54,058 nucleotides of DNA from Corynebacterium sp. (GCA_030527885.1 JAUMZY010000011.1:1-54058); one strand, 5' to 3'; shown: positions 6,664 through 16,177, numbered from the stretch's first letter. Numbers and translations are program-made. The notes: generated from the sequence alone by a model not told the origin.

Positions 6664-9600
6664 ATGGCGACACATCTGATTCACGGATTCTGGCAGAAGC
6701 AATCTGGCTTACATCTGTGGATTGAGCAGGTAGAAGGCCATAAAATCGTCACTGGTAGCAATGTTGAACCGGGGGTGTTTCCGCCGGTTATCGAGACCCT
6801 CATCAGCGGAAAACGGCTGTGGCACCGCGTCAACATGCAATTGATGACTCCCAAAGGTCGGGAAGTAAAATTGCCCGTCCCGACCATCGCTTATACCCCC
6901 GAACAGGCGGTACGGGTGTTGGCGCAAATTGCCATGCTCGACGATGCGACCAACACCACAGAGCACGCAACCACAGAGCAGCGCGAAACCCTTGCCCCGG
7001 ATTTACTGTGGTTGGTGCACATGTATCGCGGCCTGCGGGCCTTCGCCGAAGCTGGCCGAGTGACCATCAAACTCGGCTTCATGGACCGAAAATGGTATCC
7101 CATGTGGCAATTGGCTGCCGGGCTGGGGGAGCGCGGCTGGCTGGCCCACATGACCCACGCCGCCCCCGGCGTACTGGTACGCAACGGTGGGGCAGCAATC
7201 GCCGAAGACATCGCAGACGAATTGCTGCACTGGATCGCCAACTCCCTGCTGCGCGACCTCTACAACCAGCCGCGCGCCACCCCCTGGCATGAATTCCCCG
7301 CCGCCCTCGTGGAGAGCAAACCGCTGCGCCGCGGCAGCGCCAACCTCGTGGTGGCGCTCAATAAATGGCGTGATTCCATCACCGCAGTGGAAATACAATT
7401 AGTACTCATCGTGGAGGAGCCCGAATCCCGCACCCCGCAATCCAAGCAGCAGCTTATCGACGACGCCGACGACCACACCAGCCCACAGCAAGCGCTGTGG
7501 TCCATCCGCGTCCAGGTACGCTCTGGCCTGGATGCCCCCATGCCCATCACCCTGTCCCAGTTTGATAGAGCCACCCGCCAGCGCCTCATCGCCCTTCGGC
7601 GGGAGGCCCAACTCATATCGCCCTACCTCAGTGCTGACCGCGACGTTCCCCTCACTCACCCAGCAAAAACCTCCCCCTTGTCGGCCACGCTCCGGCTGAA
7701 AGAAACCGCCGGGGAATGGGACGCCTACCTGGACACGGAGGAACTACTCGACTTCATCGCCCACCATGTAGCACCCCTGCGGGAACGCGGCATCGTGGTC
7801 ATGCTGCCCAAAGCCTGGCAACACCAGGAAGTCACCGCCCACATGCACCTGCGGGATGCCACAGAATCTGCCATCAAACCGCAGGTTGGGCTGGACCAAA
7901 TCGTGGAGTTCGACTGGCGTATATCCGTGGGCAACACGGAACTCACTGATGCCGAAATGTCGCAACTGGTGGCGGCAAAATCCGGCCTCATCAATTTGCG
8001 GGGTCAATGGGTGCTGGCTGATTCGGCGGCCATCCGTTCGATAAGCAACTATATGGAGCAGCTGCACCAGTCGTCGAAAAGCCACCTTAAAGAGCAGCTC
8101 GACCAGGTGAACATGCGCATCAAACTGGCCAAAAGCCAGGGCGAAGACACCACCGAATTAGAACGAGCAGCCGAAAAACTCACCAATGCACTGGCAGCCA
8201 CCACCGGCGGCGAAGTCAGCCTCGCCGAGCTCCGCGCCCTGGAACTTGCCAGCAACCATGATGACCCCATCGCCATCACCGGCCACGACTGGCAGCTCAG
8301 CCTCATCGGCAGCGGCATCAACCAGGAATTACCTGCGCCGCAACGCATCCCCGTGCCGGCTGAGATCACCGTGGAGCTGCGCGAATACCAACGCCGCGGT
8401 GTCGATTGGATGTACTGGATGGCCCGCCAAGGCCTCGGTGCAGTTCTTGCCGACGACATGGGGCTTGGCAAAACCCTGCAACTGCTCACCCTGGAAGCCA
8501 CCGAGCGGGCCGAACGCGCAGAACAAGCTGAACAGGCCGAACAGGAAAAACCCGCTAACACGCACCCTTCGCTGGTCATCGCCCCCACCAGTGTTGTGGG
8601 TAACTGGGCCCGAGAAGCCAAAAAATTCGCCCCCCACCTCAAAGTACTCGTGCACCACGGCGCGGAACGCAAGAAAGATACCGACTTCATCGACACCGTC
8701 ACCGGATACGACATGGTGATTACCAGCTACGGCATCGCCAGCCGCGATTATCTCCTCCTCGGGCAGCAGCACTGGCATCGCATCACTCTTGACGAAGCGC
8801 AACACATCAAGAACTCCAGCACCAAAATTTCCAAAGCTGTTCGTACTCTCCCCGCAGATCACCGTATGGCGCTTACCGGCACTCCTGTAGAAAACCGGCT
8901 TCTCGAATTACGGGCCATCCTGGACTTTTGCAACCCTGGTATTCTTGGATCCGTTTCATTCTTCAAAAATCATTTCTCCAAACCCATTGAAGTTACCGGC
9001 GATGACCAAAAGCAACAACAATTGCGCAACCTTACCGCCCCTTTCATGCTGCGCCGTCTCAAATCTGACCCCGCCATTATCGGTGACTTTCCCGAGAAAA
9101 CTGAAACTGTCATCACCGTTGACCTCAGCCAGGAACAAGCTGCACTCTACAAAGCCTACGTCGAAGACCTCACCACCAAACTCGCCCAAACCCGTGGTAT
9201 ATCCCGGCGCGGCATGGTGCTCGCATCTTTGACCAAGATCAAACAGATTTGCAACCATCCGGCGCATTTCCTTGCTGATGGTTCGCCTTTGATGTTCAAG
9301 CACCGTCACCGTTCCGGCAAGGTGGAGGAGCTCATGCAGATCGTTGAGAATGCCCGCGATACGGGTGAAAAGGTGCTGATTTTTACGCAGTACAAGGTTT
9401 TTGGTGATATGCTGGCCCCGTTTTTATCGGAATATTATGGGGTGGATATTCCATTTCTGCATGGCGGAGTGAGTAAAACCGGGCGGGATCGCATGGTGCA
9501 GCGTTTTCAGGCGGATGATGGGGCACCTGCCATGGTGTTGTCGTTGAAGGCTGGTGGCACAGGTTTGAACCTTACGGCAGCGAATATTGTGGTGCACATG

Positions 9601-9843
9601 GATCGGTGGTGGAATCCGGCGGTAGAGAATCAGGCGACGGATCGGGCGTATCGTATTGGGCAGGATAAAAACGTTTTTGTGTATAAATTGATCACGGCGG
9701 GCACGCTGGAGGAGCGGATTCATGAGATTATTTCGGGTAAGTCGGAGTTGGCTGATGCGATGATTGCGCAGGGGGAAGGCTGGCTCACGGAGCTTTCCGA
9801 TGCGGAGCTTGCTACGTTGTTGAGCTATCGGGAGATGAAATAG
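6664..9843 (+). CDS. SNF2-family DEAD/DEAH-type ATPase with SNF2-associated N-terminal domain
   Basis: The 1059-residue protein has a long N-terminal half of the bacterial SNF2-associated type and a C-terminal Swi2/Snf2 motor. Motor motifs visible are DDMGLGKT (Walker A, about residue 597-604), a Walker B box DEAQ at about 710, LTGTPVENR, and in the second RecA lobe KAGGTGLNLT and QATDRAYRIGQ at about 990. Such enzymes translocate on duplex DNA and remodel protein-DNA complexes. The insert rich in AERAEQAEQAEQ repeats after Walker A is low complexity. The stop codon is followed directly by the GTG of a SWIM-domain gene, and SbcD- and SbcC-like genes follow, so it appears to head a DNA-metabolism operon. 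Codon usage changes abruptly near 9240. Confidence 0.9.
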   Translation: MATHLIHGFWQKQSGLHLWIEQVEGHKIVTGSNVEPGVFPPVIETLISGKRLWHRVNMQLMTPKGREVKLPVPTIAYTPEQAVRVLAQIAMLDDATNTTEHATTEQRETLAPDLLWLVHMYRGLRAFAEAGRVTIKLGFMDRKWYPMWQLAAGLGERGWLAHMTHAAPGVLVRNGGAAIAEDIADELLHWIANSLLRDLYNQPRATPWHEFPAALVESKPLRRGSANLVVALNKWRDSITAVEIQLVLIVEEPESRTPQSKQQLIDDADDHTSPQQALWSIRVQVRSGLDAPMPITLSQFDRATRQRLIALRREAQLISPYLSADRDVPLTHPAKTSPLSATLRLKETAGEWDAYLDTEELLDFIAHHVAPLRERGIVVMLPKAWQHQEVTAHMHLRDATESAIKPQVGLDQIVEFDWRISVGNTELTDAEMSQLVAAKSGLINLRGQWVLADSAAIRSISNYMEQLHQSSKSHLKEQLDQVNMRIKLAKSQGEDTTELERAAEKLTNALAATTGGEVSLAELRALELASNHDDPIAITGHDWQLSLIGSGINQELPAPQRIPVPAEITVELREYQRRGVDWMYWMARQGLGAVLADDMGLGKTLQLLTLEATERAERAEQAEQAEQEKPANTHPSLVIAPTSVVGNWAREAKKFAPHLKVLVHHGAERKKDTDFIDTVTGYDMVITSYGIASRDYLLLGQQHWHRITLDEAQHIKNSSTKISKAVRTLPADHRMALTGTPVENRLLELRAILDFCNPGILGSVSFFKNHFSKPIEVTGDDQKQQQLRNLTAPFMLRRLKSDPAIIGDFPEKTETVITVDLSQEQAALYKAYVEDLTTKLAQTRGISRRGMVLASLTKIKQICNHPAHFLADGSPLMFKHRHRSGKVEELMQIVENARDTGEKVLIFTQYKVFGDMLAPFLSEYYGVDIPFLHGGVSKTGRDRMVQRFQADDGAPAMVLSLKAGGTGLNLTAANIVVHMDRWWNPAVENQATDRAYRIGQDKNVFVYKLITAGTLEERIHEIISGKSELADAMIAQGEGWLTELSDAELATLLSYREMK

Positions 9844-10668
9844 GTGTCACAGGAACGTAAGCGTCCCCGGGTGGGGAATGTTATTTATGCTAATTTTGGG
9901 GCGAAGAAGCAGTCGGTGGCTCGTACTACGCCGATGCAGCAGCGCCGGTCGGTGCCGGCTGAGAAGCAGCGTCCGGCGGCGCGGTGGTTGTTGGACATTG
10001 TGGAACGGCGTACGGATGTGGGCCGGTTGAAGCGGGGGGTGGATTATTACAACAAGGGGCATGTGCTTAATGTGGTGATAGCGAATGGGGTGATTCGGGC
10101 GGATGTGGCTGGTTCACAGAATGTGCCGTTTACGGCATCGTTGAGTTTTCCGTACCGGAGTGATGAGGATATTGCCGGGCTGATAGGGGAGTTGGCGGAA
10201 TTGCCCAATGTGATGGCGCAGTTGCGGGCCGGGGAGGTGCCGGCTGCGGCGTTGGGGGTGTTGTTGAGCGAGAACCCGTTTGATGTGCGGCTGCGGTGTG
10301 ATTGTCCGGATCGGGGGGATGCGTGTAAGCATATTGTGGCTGCGGCGTATGCGGCGGCTGAGCGCATGTTGGCTAATCCGGAGACGGTTTTTGCGTTGCG
10401 GGCGTTGAATTTGGGGGAGGTTGAGCATGCGATGTTGTTACATGCGCAGGAGCATAGTGCGCAATCAGCGGATAGTGATACGGAGCGGTTTTGGGTTGGG
10501 CGGGCGTGGCCGGATATTCCGCAGTTGTCGGTGCAGCCCGCGTTGGCGGATTCGGATGACCAGTTGTTGCATAAGGCCATGCGGGTGATTTCGTATACCA
10601 GTGTGGATGAGTTGCGGGCGGTGTCGGATATTGAAGACCTTTATTATGGTCTCACACATGATACCTAG
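9844..10668 (+). CDS. SWIM zinc-finger protein paired with the SNF2 ATPase
   Basis: The 274-residue protein carries one SWIM motif, CDCPDRGDACKH, with C152, C154, C161 and H163 as probable zinc ligands (CxCx6CxH). SWIM proteins next to SNF2 ATPases are a recurring bacterial pair and are thought to provide nucleic-acid or protein binding for the motor. The start is GTG at 9844, touching the TAG of the SNF2 gene with no spacer, which indicates coupled translation. The N-terminus (about 50 residues) is basic and probably flexible. No enzymatic domain is visible. Confidence 0.85.
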   Translation: MSQERKRPRVGNVIYANFGAKKQSVARTTPMQQRRSVPAEKQRPAARWLLDIVERRTDVGRLKRGVDYYNKGHVLNVVIANGVIRADVAGSQNVPFTASLSFPYRSDEDIAGLIGELAELPNVMAQLRAGEVPAAALGVLLSENPFDVRLRCDCPDRGDACKHIVAAAYAAAERMLANPETVFALRALNLGEVEHAMLLHAQEHSAQSADSDTERFWVGRAWPDIPQLSVQPALADSDDQLLHKAMRVISYTSVDELRAVSDIEDLYYGLTHDT

Positions 10669-10689
10669 TTTGTGTGTTAGAAAGTTGAC

Positions 10690-11838
10690 ATGAAGGCACG
10701 ATTTTTGCATACCTCCGATTTCCAAATTGGGATGACTCGGTGGTTTTTGCAGGATACAGAGGATGCGCAGGCGCGGTTTGATGCAGCCCGGATTGCGGCC
10801 ATCACCCGACTGGGTCAGATAGCGAGCGAACACCAGTGCGATTTCATCGTGGTGGCGGGGGATGTATTCGAACACAATTCCATTTCAGTGAAGAATCGTG
10901 AGCGGGCCCTCGCGGCATTGTCGAGCTTGCCTGTCGACGTCTACCTGTTGCCCGGCAACCACGATCCGTTAACCGCCGATAGTATTTTCTACCAGGCCCA
11001 AGCCTTGAGTGGGGTGCGGGTGATAGAAGATGATGCGCCCATGCTGGTGCGCCCAGGTTTAGAGCTGGTTGGTGCGCCGTGGCGCAGCAAAGCCCCAGGG
11101 TATGACCTGGTGGGGCGGGCATTAGCAGAATTGGCGCCCACTGAGAACATTCGCGTGATGGTGGGGCACGGCCAAATGGACAATTTCAGCAATGACATTA
11201 AGCCAGACCTCATTGACCGGGCGACGGTGGAAGCAGCGTTGCGGGCCGGCACGATTGATTACCTGGCGTTGGGGGACACGCATTCGGCCATGTGTTTGAG
11301 CGATACGAATGCGGTATGGTTCTCCGGCGCCCCGGAGGTGACGGCGTTCCGGGAGCTCCCCACAAACATGGGGGAGAATAATTCCGGCAAGGCGCTGGTC
11401 GTGGACGTGACGAAAACCGGTGCGGCGCAGGCGCACGTGCAGGTGGAAGAAGTACAGATCGGCACGTGGCGGTTTGAGGCGTTGAGCGCGGTGGTGGAAT
11501 CGCGAGCCGATGCGGAAGAATTCATTCGGCAGGTGGTGGCCTACCCTGATAAGGAACGCACGGTGCTGAAATACTCCCTGAGCGGCACGGTTGATGTGGG
11601 TACCAAGCAGTACCTGGAAGCAGAATTGGCAAAAATGCAGCCGCTGTTCGCCAACATCTATCCCCGAGTGCGCACTATGAACCTGCGCACTGTGGTGGAT
11701 GAACAGGACATTTCCGAACTGGAACTGTCGGGCTTCATGCTGTCTGTGGTGCGGGAACTTAACGCAGCGGAGGCAGATGATGATGCCGCCGCCGATGCCT
11801 TAAATTTATTATTCCAATTACATAATGAGGTGAAATAG
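10690..11838 (+). CDS. SbcD/YhaO-type metallophosphoesterase (DNA exonuclease subunit)
   Basis: The 382-residue protein has the calcineurin-like phosphoesterase motifs of Mre11/SbcD nucleases: HTSDFQIG (about residues 7-14), AGDVFEH (about 57), GNHDP (about 95), GHGQMDN (about 159) and ALGDTHSA (about 199). The last motif reads GDTH where SbcD often has GHxH, as in some actinobacterial YhaO-like proteins. It should use Mn2+ and act on DNA ends or hairpins in a complex with the ATPase encoded next. It starts 21 bases after the SWIM gene, and its TAG is followed at once by the GTG of the SbcC-like gene. Confidence 0.85.
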   Translation: MKARFLHTSDFQIGMTRWFLQDTEDAQARFDAARIAAITRLGQIASEHQCDFIVVAGDVFEHNSISVKNRERALAALSSLPVDVYLLPGNHDPLTADSIFYQAQALSGVRVIEDDAPMLVRPGLELVGAPWRSKAPGYDLVGRALAELAPTENIRVMVGHGQMDNFSNDIKPDLIDRATVEAALRAGTIDYLALGDTHSAMCLSDTNAVWFSGAPEVTAFRELPTNMGENNSGKALVVDVTKTGAAQAHVQVEEVQIGTWRFEALSAVVESRADAEEFIRQVVAYPDKERTVLKYSLSGTVDVGTKQYLEAELAKMQPLFANIYPRVRTMNLRTVVDEQDISELELSGFMLSVVRELNAAEADDDAAADALNLLFQLHNEVK

Positions 11839-14430
11839 GTGCTGATTACCGACATTGAAATTCGAGATTTCAAAACCATCAAGCACCTGAAGTGGAACCA
11901 GATCCCTGAGCATGGGGTGTTTGTGCTCCACGGAGAAAACGAACAAGGTAAATCCACCGTGCTGGAAGCACTGGCGCAGGTGCTGCATTCGAAGCACTCC
12001 TCCAAAACCCAGGCCATTTGGGGCACCCAACCTGTGGGGCGGGACGTCGGCCCGCAGGTGGCGGTCACCATGCACTTCGGCGACACCCAAGTGCACCTGA
12101 CCAAGCAATGGCTCAAAACCCCCCGGGCGGAACTCACCGTGGTGGGTCAGGGCAGCTACACCGGCGGCGACGCCGAAGAGCGCTTCGCCGATCTCTTCCG
12201 CACCCATGTCGACGACACCCTGTTCACCGTGCTGTACAACCGGCAGGGCAGCCTCGGCACAGAACTGGCGCTCGGCGGAATCACGCCGCTAACACACGTT
12301 CTAGAGGAAGCCAGCGGCGGCTCCGGAGACATCGACGCGCAGGCCGGACCCCTCATGCAGCGCATCACCGAAGAATACCTGCGGTTTTATACCCGGCGCG
12401 GCAAGTTCACCAAGCAATTCCAGGTGCAACACGATCAGGTGGCGGCAGTTGGTGCCGCCGTGGCGGAGGCAGCCACGAAGCTAGAAAAACTGCACCAACA
12501 CGTTACTGAGGTGGAGCGCATCACCCAGGCCCAAGCCAAGGCGGAACAGGAATTACCCCTGCAACAGGTGGTGCTGCGGGACTACCGGCAGGAATACGAG
12601 GCCGCCCGGCAGGTGGAACAAAAAGTACTCCAGGTGGATAAAGACCAGGAGTTGGCCCGGTTGCAGCTTGTCAGCGCAAAGACTGCTGTGACTAAGCGTG
12701 CGGAGCTTAACAGCCAGCACCAAGCAGCAACGGCGCGTGTCGACAAGCTCACAGCAGAAATGGCAGACCTGCAGCAGGCGGCGCAAGCCGAAACCACCCG
12801 CATGGCTGAGCTCACCGCCGCCCGGACGGCAGCCGTGACCGCGGAGAAACAAGCCCAAGCCGACGTGCGTGCCGCCACCGCAACCCGGGACGCCGCTGTC
12901 CTGCGGAAACGCCGGGCAGAGCTGACAGAACTGCAACGCAAACTCACGGACATTGCTGCGGAACGCCGCAAGCTGCAAGCCGTGCCCAAAGTCACGGCCG
13001 ACACCGTGGCTGCTTACGAACAAGCGGAAACCGCCGTGCAGGTGGCGCGCCGCACGCAGGCCGTACGCGCCCCGAAACTGACGCTGCATGCCGAAGCCGC
13101 CACCCCCATTACACTCAACGATGAATCCTTGTCTATCACCAACCTGGAACACCTCATCACCGACACCACAACCTTCACGATCGGGGACGTCATCGCTACT
13201 ATTAGCCCCGGTGCTGGCGATGCGGAAACCAAAGCGACGCTTACCCAAGCGCAAGAAGCACTGACTGTAGTGGTAGAAACGCACGGTTTCCCCACCGCTG
13301 CCGCAGCTAAACAAGCCCGTGACAAATACACGGAGGCACAAGCAGAACTCAAAGTGCTTAACACCCGCCAGGATGTACTCTTAGGCGACATGACCTCGGC
13401 AGAACTTGCCGCAGAGCTTGAAACAGAACTACCCGAAGCACCAGCGGAAGAGACCAGTATCGCTGACGCTGAAACACAGTTGGCGGCGGCACATACCCGC
13501 GCAGCGGAAGCCACCGCAGCCCGGGAACAAGCAGACGCTGCCTTGGTTGGCATGACAGAACGCCCTGCTGCCCAGGCGCTCGCTGTGCACCAAGAGCTCC
13601 TTGCCGCCGCGCAGGAAACCGCTACCCAAGCAGCGGAATCCCTCACTTCGGCGATTGCCAAAACCCCTGACGCAGATCTACAGGTGGCCTGCGATGCGGC
13701 CGCATCACACCTCGCCATGATCGAAGCACAATGCGCCGACCTGGCTGTGGAATTAGCGGAGGCCGACCCGGAAACCAAAAAGCAACTCTATGATGCAGCG
13801 CAGGAGAAACTGGAATCCCTGGAAAATCAGGTGCGTAACGCAGCCACAAGCATCGCCGCTGAACGCAGCTACATTGATGCTTATGCCGGGGTGGCGGAAG
13901 AGTACGACCGATTGCAGGCTGAGCACATGTCCGCCGAGCGGCGTTTAGCTGCGGCAATGCGCCGGTCGCGGGCGGCGAAATTGTTGTATGAGGTGGTGGT
14001 GCGGCAGCAGAAAGCGGCGCATGCGCGGTATGCGCAGCCGTTCGTGGATGAGTTGGCGCGGTTAGCGCGGCCGGTGTTTGGGTCGGGGGTACAGTTTGTG
14101 CTGGATGATTCGTTGCATTTGGCGCAGCGGATTAGTCCGACCGGGACGATGCTGGATGTGTCGTTATTATCCGGTGGGGCACAGGAACAGCTAGCGATTT
14201 TGACGCGGTTTGCCATCGCCAGTTTAGTCAGTGACATACAGGTCCCGGTGTTTTTTGATGATGCGCTGGGGTCGAGTGATGCGCAGCGACTGCTGTCTAT
14301 GGGGGCGGTGTTTGGTGAGATGGGGAAGACCCGTCAGGTTTTCGTGTTGACCTGTGCACCAGAGCGGTATGCGTCGGTGAGGGGGCGCATTGAACAACCT
14401 CTGAAGGGTTTGCAGTTTATCGACGAATGA
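11839..14430 (+). CDS. SbcC/YhaN-type SMC-like ATPase
   Basis: The 863-residue protein is built like Rad50/SbcC. An N-terminal Walker A (GENEQGKST) at about residues 32-40 is followed by a long coiled coil from about 190 to 690, rich in Ala, Glu, Gln and Lys. The C-terminal lobe has the signature LLSGGAQEQLA and Walker B VPVFFDDALGSSD. No CxxC zinc hook is seen in the middle of the coil, so it is more like YhaN than canonical SbcC. With the SbcD-like partner it would form an ATP-gated nuclease. The start is GTG at 11839, immediately after the upstream TAG. Codon usage changes near 13880 towards T- and G-ending codons. Confidence 0.87.
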   Translation: MLITDIEIRDFKTIKHLKWNQIPEHGVFVLHGENEQGKSTVLEALAQVLHSKHSSKTQAIWGTQPVGRDVGPQVAVTMHFGDTQVHLTKQWLKTPRAELTVVGQGSYTGGDAEERFADLFRTHVDDTLFTVLYNRQGSLGTELALGGITPLTHVLEEASGGSGDIDAQAGPLMQRITEEYLRFYTRRGKFTKQFQVQHDQVAAVGAAVAEAATKLEKLHQHVTEVERITQAQAKAEQELPLQQVVLRDYRQEYEAARQVEQKVLQVDKDQELARLQLVSAKTAVTKRAELNSQHQAATARVDKLTAEMADLQQAAQAETTRMAELTAARTAAVTAEKQAQADVRAATATRDAAVLRKRRAELTELQRKLTDIAAERRKLQAVPKVTADTVAAYEQAETAVQVARRTQAVRAPKLTLHAEAATPITLNDESLSITNLEHLITDTTTFTIGDVIATISPGAGDAETKATLTQAQEALTVVVETHGFPTAAAAKQARDKYTEAQAELKVLNTRQDVLLGDMTSAELAAELETELPEAPAEETSIADAETQLAAAHTRAAEATAAREQADAALVGMTERPAAQALAVHQELLAAAQETATQAAESLTSAIAKTPDADLQVACDAAASHLAMIEAQCADLAVELAEADPETKKQLYDAAQEKLESLENQVRNAATSIAAERSYIDAYAGVAEEYDRLQAEHMSAERRLAAAMRRSRAAKLLYEVVVRQQKAAHARYAQPFVDELARLARPVFGSGVQFVLDDSLHLAQRISPTGTMLDVSLLSGGAQEQLAILTRFAIASLVSDIQVPVFFDDALGSSDAQRLLSMGAVFGEMGKTRQVFVLTCAPERYASVRGRIEQPLKGLQFIDE

Positions 14431-14477
14431 TGCTGTGGGTCCCTTAAGGGTGTGTTTGGGTTTAGGGGTTGTTGGTG

Positions 14478-14990
14478 TTACTGCTGGATAGCGCAGCCAT
14501 CAATCACAATTTTAATGTCGTTGCTGATCAGCATGTCACCGGTGTTGAGGGGTACATTGAAGTCAATGCCGAAGTCCTTGCGGTTGATAGTGGTGGTAGC
14601 TTCAACGTGGATGGTGGTTTGGTCCCAAAGATCCTCAAAAAATCCGGTGAGTTTTACGTCCAGGGTGACTGGTTGGGTGTGGCCCTTAATGGTGAGGTCA
14701 CCAGTGATGGTGCCGCTGTTACCCTGCATGTTGGCGTTGGTTGCGGTGAAGGTAATGGTGGGGAAGTTCTCTACATCAAAAAAGTCAGCGCTTTTGACGT
14801 GGGCATCCCGTTTTCTGTTTTTGGTGTCTAAAGAGTCCACTTTGATGGTGGCTTGGGCGGTGTGGGTATCTAAGTCGAAGGATGCTTCGAAGTCAGTGAA
14901 GCTGCCTTGTACCTTGGTGATCATGGCGTGACGGATAACGAAGCCAATAACGTTGCTGTAGCTGGTGTCGAGAATATACAGATCAGACAT
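14478..14990 (-). CDS. YceI-family lipid-binding-like protein
   Basis: The 170-residue protein is a typical single-domain YceI: LDTSYSNVIGFVIRHAMITK near the start, then FDLDTHTAQATIKVDSLDT, SADFFDVENFPTITF, a GDLTIKGHTQPVTLDV stretch and FGIDFNVPL. YceI proteins form a beta-barrel that binds isoprenoid-like lipids; the physiological role is mostly unknown. No signal peptide is present, so this copy is probably cytoplasmic. ATG 14990 is chosen because AAGAG lies just upstream; an in-frame extension to 15038 is unlikely. It is divergent from a MarR regulator, which may control it. Confidence 0.9.
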   Translation of the reverse strand: MSDLYILDTSYSNVIGFVIRHAMITKVQGSFTDFEASFDLDTHTAQATIKVDSLDTKNRKRDAHVKSADFFDVENFPTITFTATNANMQGNSGTITGDLTIKGHTQPVTLDVKLTGFFEDLWDQTTIHVEATTTINRKDFGIDFNVPLNTGDMLISNDIKIVIDGCAIQQ

Positions 14991-15145
14991 TATTTTCTCT
15001 TCGTAGCAGGTTAAAAATTTGGAGATTTTGTACCACACTATCGCAATCTAGTTGATGCGTTAACAATATGGGTGCTTTCTAACGATTTGGCAAAGAATAA
15101 GCCTAATGGCAAAAAATATAGCGTTATCCTGTTTAATAGGTACCC
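14991..15145. promoter_or_regulatory. Divergent yceI / marR promoter region
   Basis: The 155-base region separates two outward-facing genes and must contain both promoters. It is AT-rich around 15060-15125. I see no long perfect palindrome that would clearly mark a MarR operator; GCAATCTAGTTGATGC near 15043 is only a weak inverted repeat. Confidence 0.5.
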
Positions 15146-15613
15146 ATGAACAATCCGAATTGGCTTAGCGATGATGAACAAAAATTCTGGCGACTATTGC
15201 TCGCCGCATCAAGGAAAGTCAATCACCATATCGAAAATGTGTTGCAAGATCAGCACAACCTCACCAGCTCTGAATTCGCTGTTCTCGTGAACCTCTCCGA
15301 AAGTCCCGAAAAAGAGATACGCCTGCGCGACCTCTGCGCTGTCCTTGACTGGGACCGCAGTCGCGCATCACACCAGGTCACACGCATGGAAAAGCGCGGG
15401 CTGCTCTCCAAACGGCGGTGCATCGGTGACGGCCGCGGCGTCATCATCGAACTCACGGAAGAAGGGGAGCGGCGAATCAAAGAAGCCGCCCCTGATCACG
15501 TGGAATCCGTACGGGAAATAGTGTTCGATAGCTTAGAACCGGAGTTGGTGGAACCCGTCGGCAAGTTCTTGCAAAATATCGTTGATCAGCCGATTGATTA
15601 TCACAGAGACTAA
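15146..15613 (+). CDS. MarR-family transcriptional regulator
   Basis: The 155-residue protein has a MarR winged helix: TSSEFAVLVNLSESPEKEIR (helix alpha-2/3), LRDLCAVLDWDRSRASHQVTRMEKRG (recognition helix) and the wing SKRRCIGDGRGVIIELTEEG. MarR dimers usually repress divergent or adjacent genes and are released by small ligands. The neighbours, yceI on the other strand and two pspC genes downstream, are the natural targets. A cysteine in the wing (RRC) could allow redox sensing, which is speculation. Confidence 0.88.
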   Translation: MNNPNWLSDDEQKFWRLLLAASRKVNHHIENVLQDQHNLTSSEFAVLVNLSESPEKEIRLRDLCAVLDWDRSRASHQVTRMEKRGLLSKRRCIGDGRGVIIELTEEGERRIKEAAPDHVESVREIVFDSLEPELVEPVGKFLQNIVDQPIDYHRD

Positions 15614-15654
15614 CAACGTCGCGCACAATCCCCGCAAAAAAACTTAAGGGTAAA

Positions 15655-15674
15655 CATCGGGGGTATCCCCGATG
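15655..15674 (+). promoter_or_regulatory. Perfect 8-bp hairpin or operator between marR and pspC
   Basis: CATCGGGG (15655-15662) and CCCCGATG (15667-15674) are perfectly complementary around a GTAT loop. No T run follows on the plus strand. It lies 75 bases before the pspC start, so it can be an operator, a transcript-processing stem or a weak terminator of marR. Confidence 0.45.
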
Positions 15675-15748
15675 CATAGGCGCATGGTAATCGGAACAAT
15701 AGGGAATAGAAGAACATTAAACCTTCAGACGACGAAAGGTTGATTCCC

Positions 15749-16177
15749 ATGACTTATTCCCAATATGACACCAAAATCATGCCCACCACCGGCATGCCCG
15801 CCGACTCGACTGGTGTAATGCCGACGACTGGGGTGCCTACTGATCCGATCAACGTGCTGCCCACGACTGGGGTGCCCACCACCGCCGCAGACACCAACCT
15901 GCCGCCCATCATGGACTACACCATGCCCACCACCGCCTACGGCACCATGGGCTACACCACCTACCCCTACCCACTGGTGCCGCCCAGCCAGCAACCCCTG
16001 GCGCGCGACATGCTGAATAACCTGTTCGGTGGCGTCATCGCAGGCTTTGCCAAGAAGCTTGACATCAACGTCAACCTGCTGCGCCTCCTGTTCGTTCTCA
16101 GTTGCCTGGTTCTCCCCGGCGTCCAATGCATCTTCTACTTCATCGCGTGGGCCATCATGCCTAAGAGCTACCTCTAA
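15749..16177 (+). CDS. PspC-domain membrane protein with N-terminal Pro/Thr repeats
   Basis: The 142-residue protein has a C-terminal PspC domain (LFGGVIAGFAKKLDINVNLL, one hydrophobic segment, then FYFIAWAIMPKSYL). PspC domains belong to envelope-stress proteins in many bacteria. The N-terminal 75 residues are repetitive: MPTTGMP, MPTTGVP and LPTTGVP recur, with a later MPTTAYG, and the region is Pro/Thr/Tyr-rich and probably disordered. The ATG at 15749 lies about 10 bases after GAAAGG; the codon at 15740 is TTG. A second, minimal PspC gene follows after 48 bases, so they are probably cotranscribed. Confidence 0.83.
   Translation: MTYSQYDTKIMPTTGMPADSTGVMPTTGVPTDPINVLPTTGVPTTAADTNLPPIMDYTMPTTAYGTMGYTTYPYPLVPPSQQPLARDMLNNLFGGVIAGFAKKLDINVNLLRLLFVLSCLVLPGVQCIFYFIAWAIMPKSYL

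Noticed and set aside
12553-13778. Long minus-strand frames opposite the SbcC-like gene
   Set aside because: They mirror the coiled-coil coding sequence, rich in Ala/Ser/Val, and show no recognisable motif.
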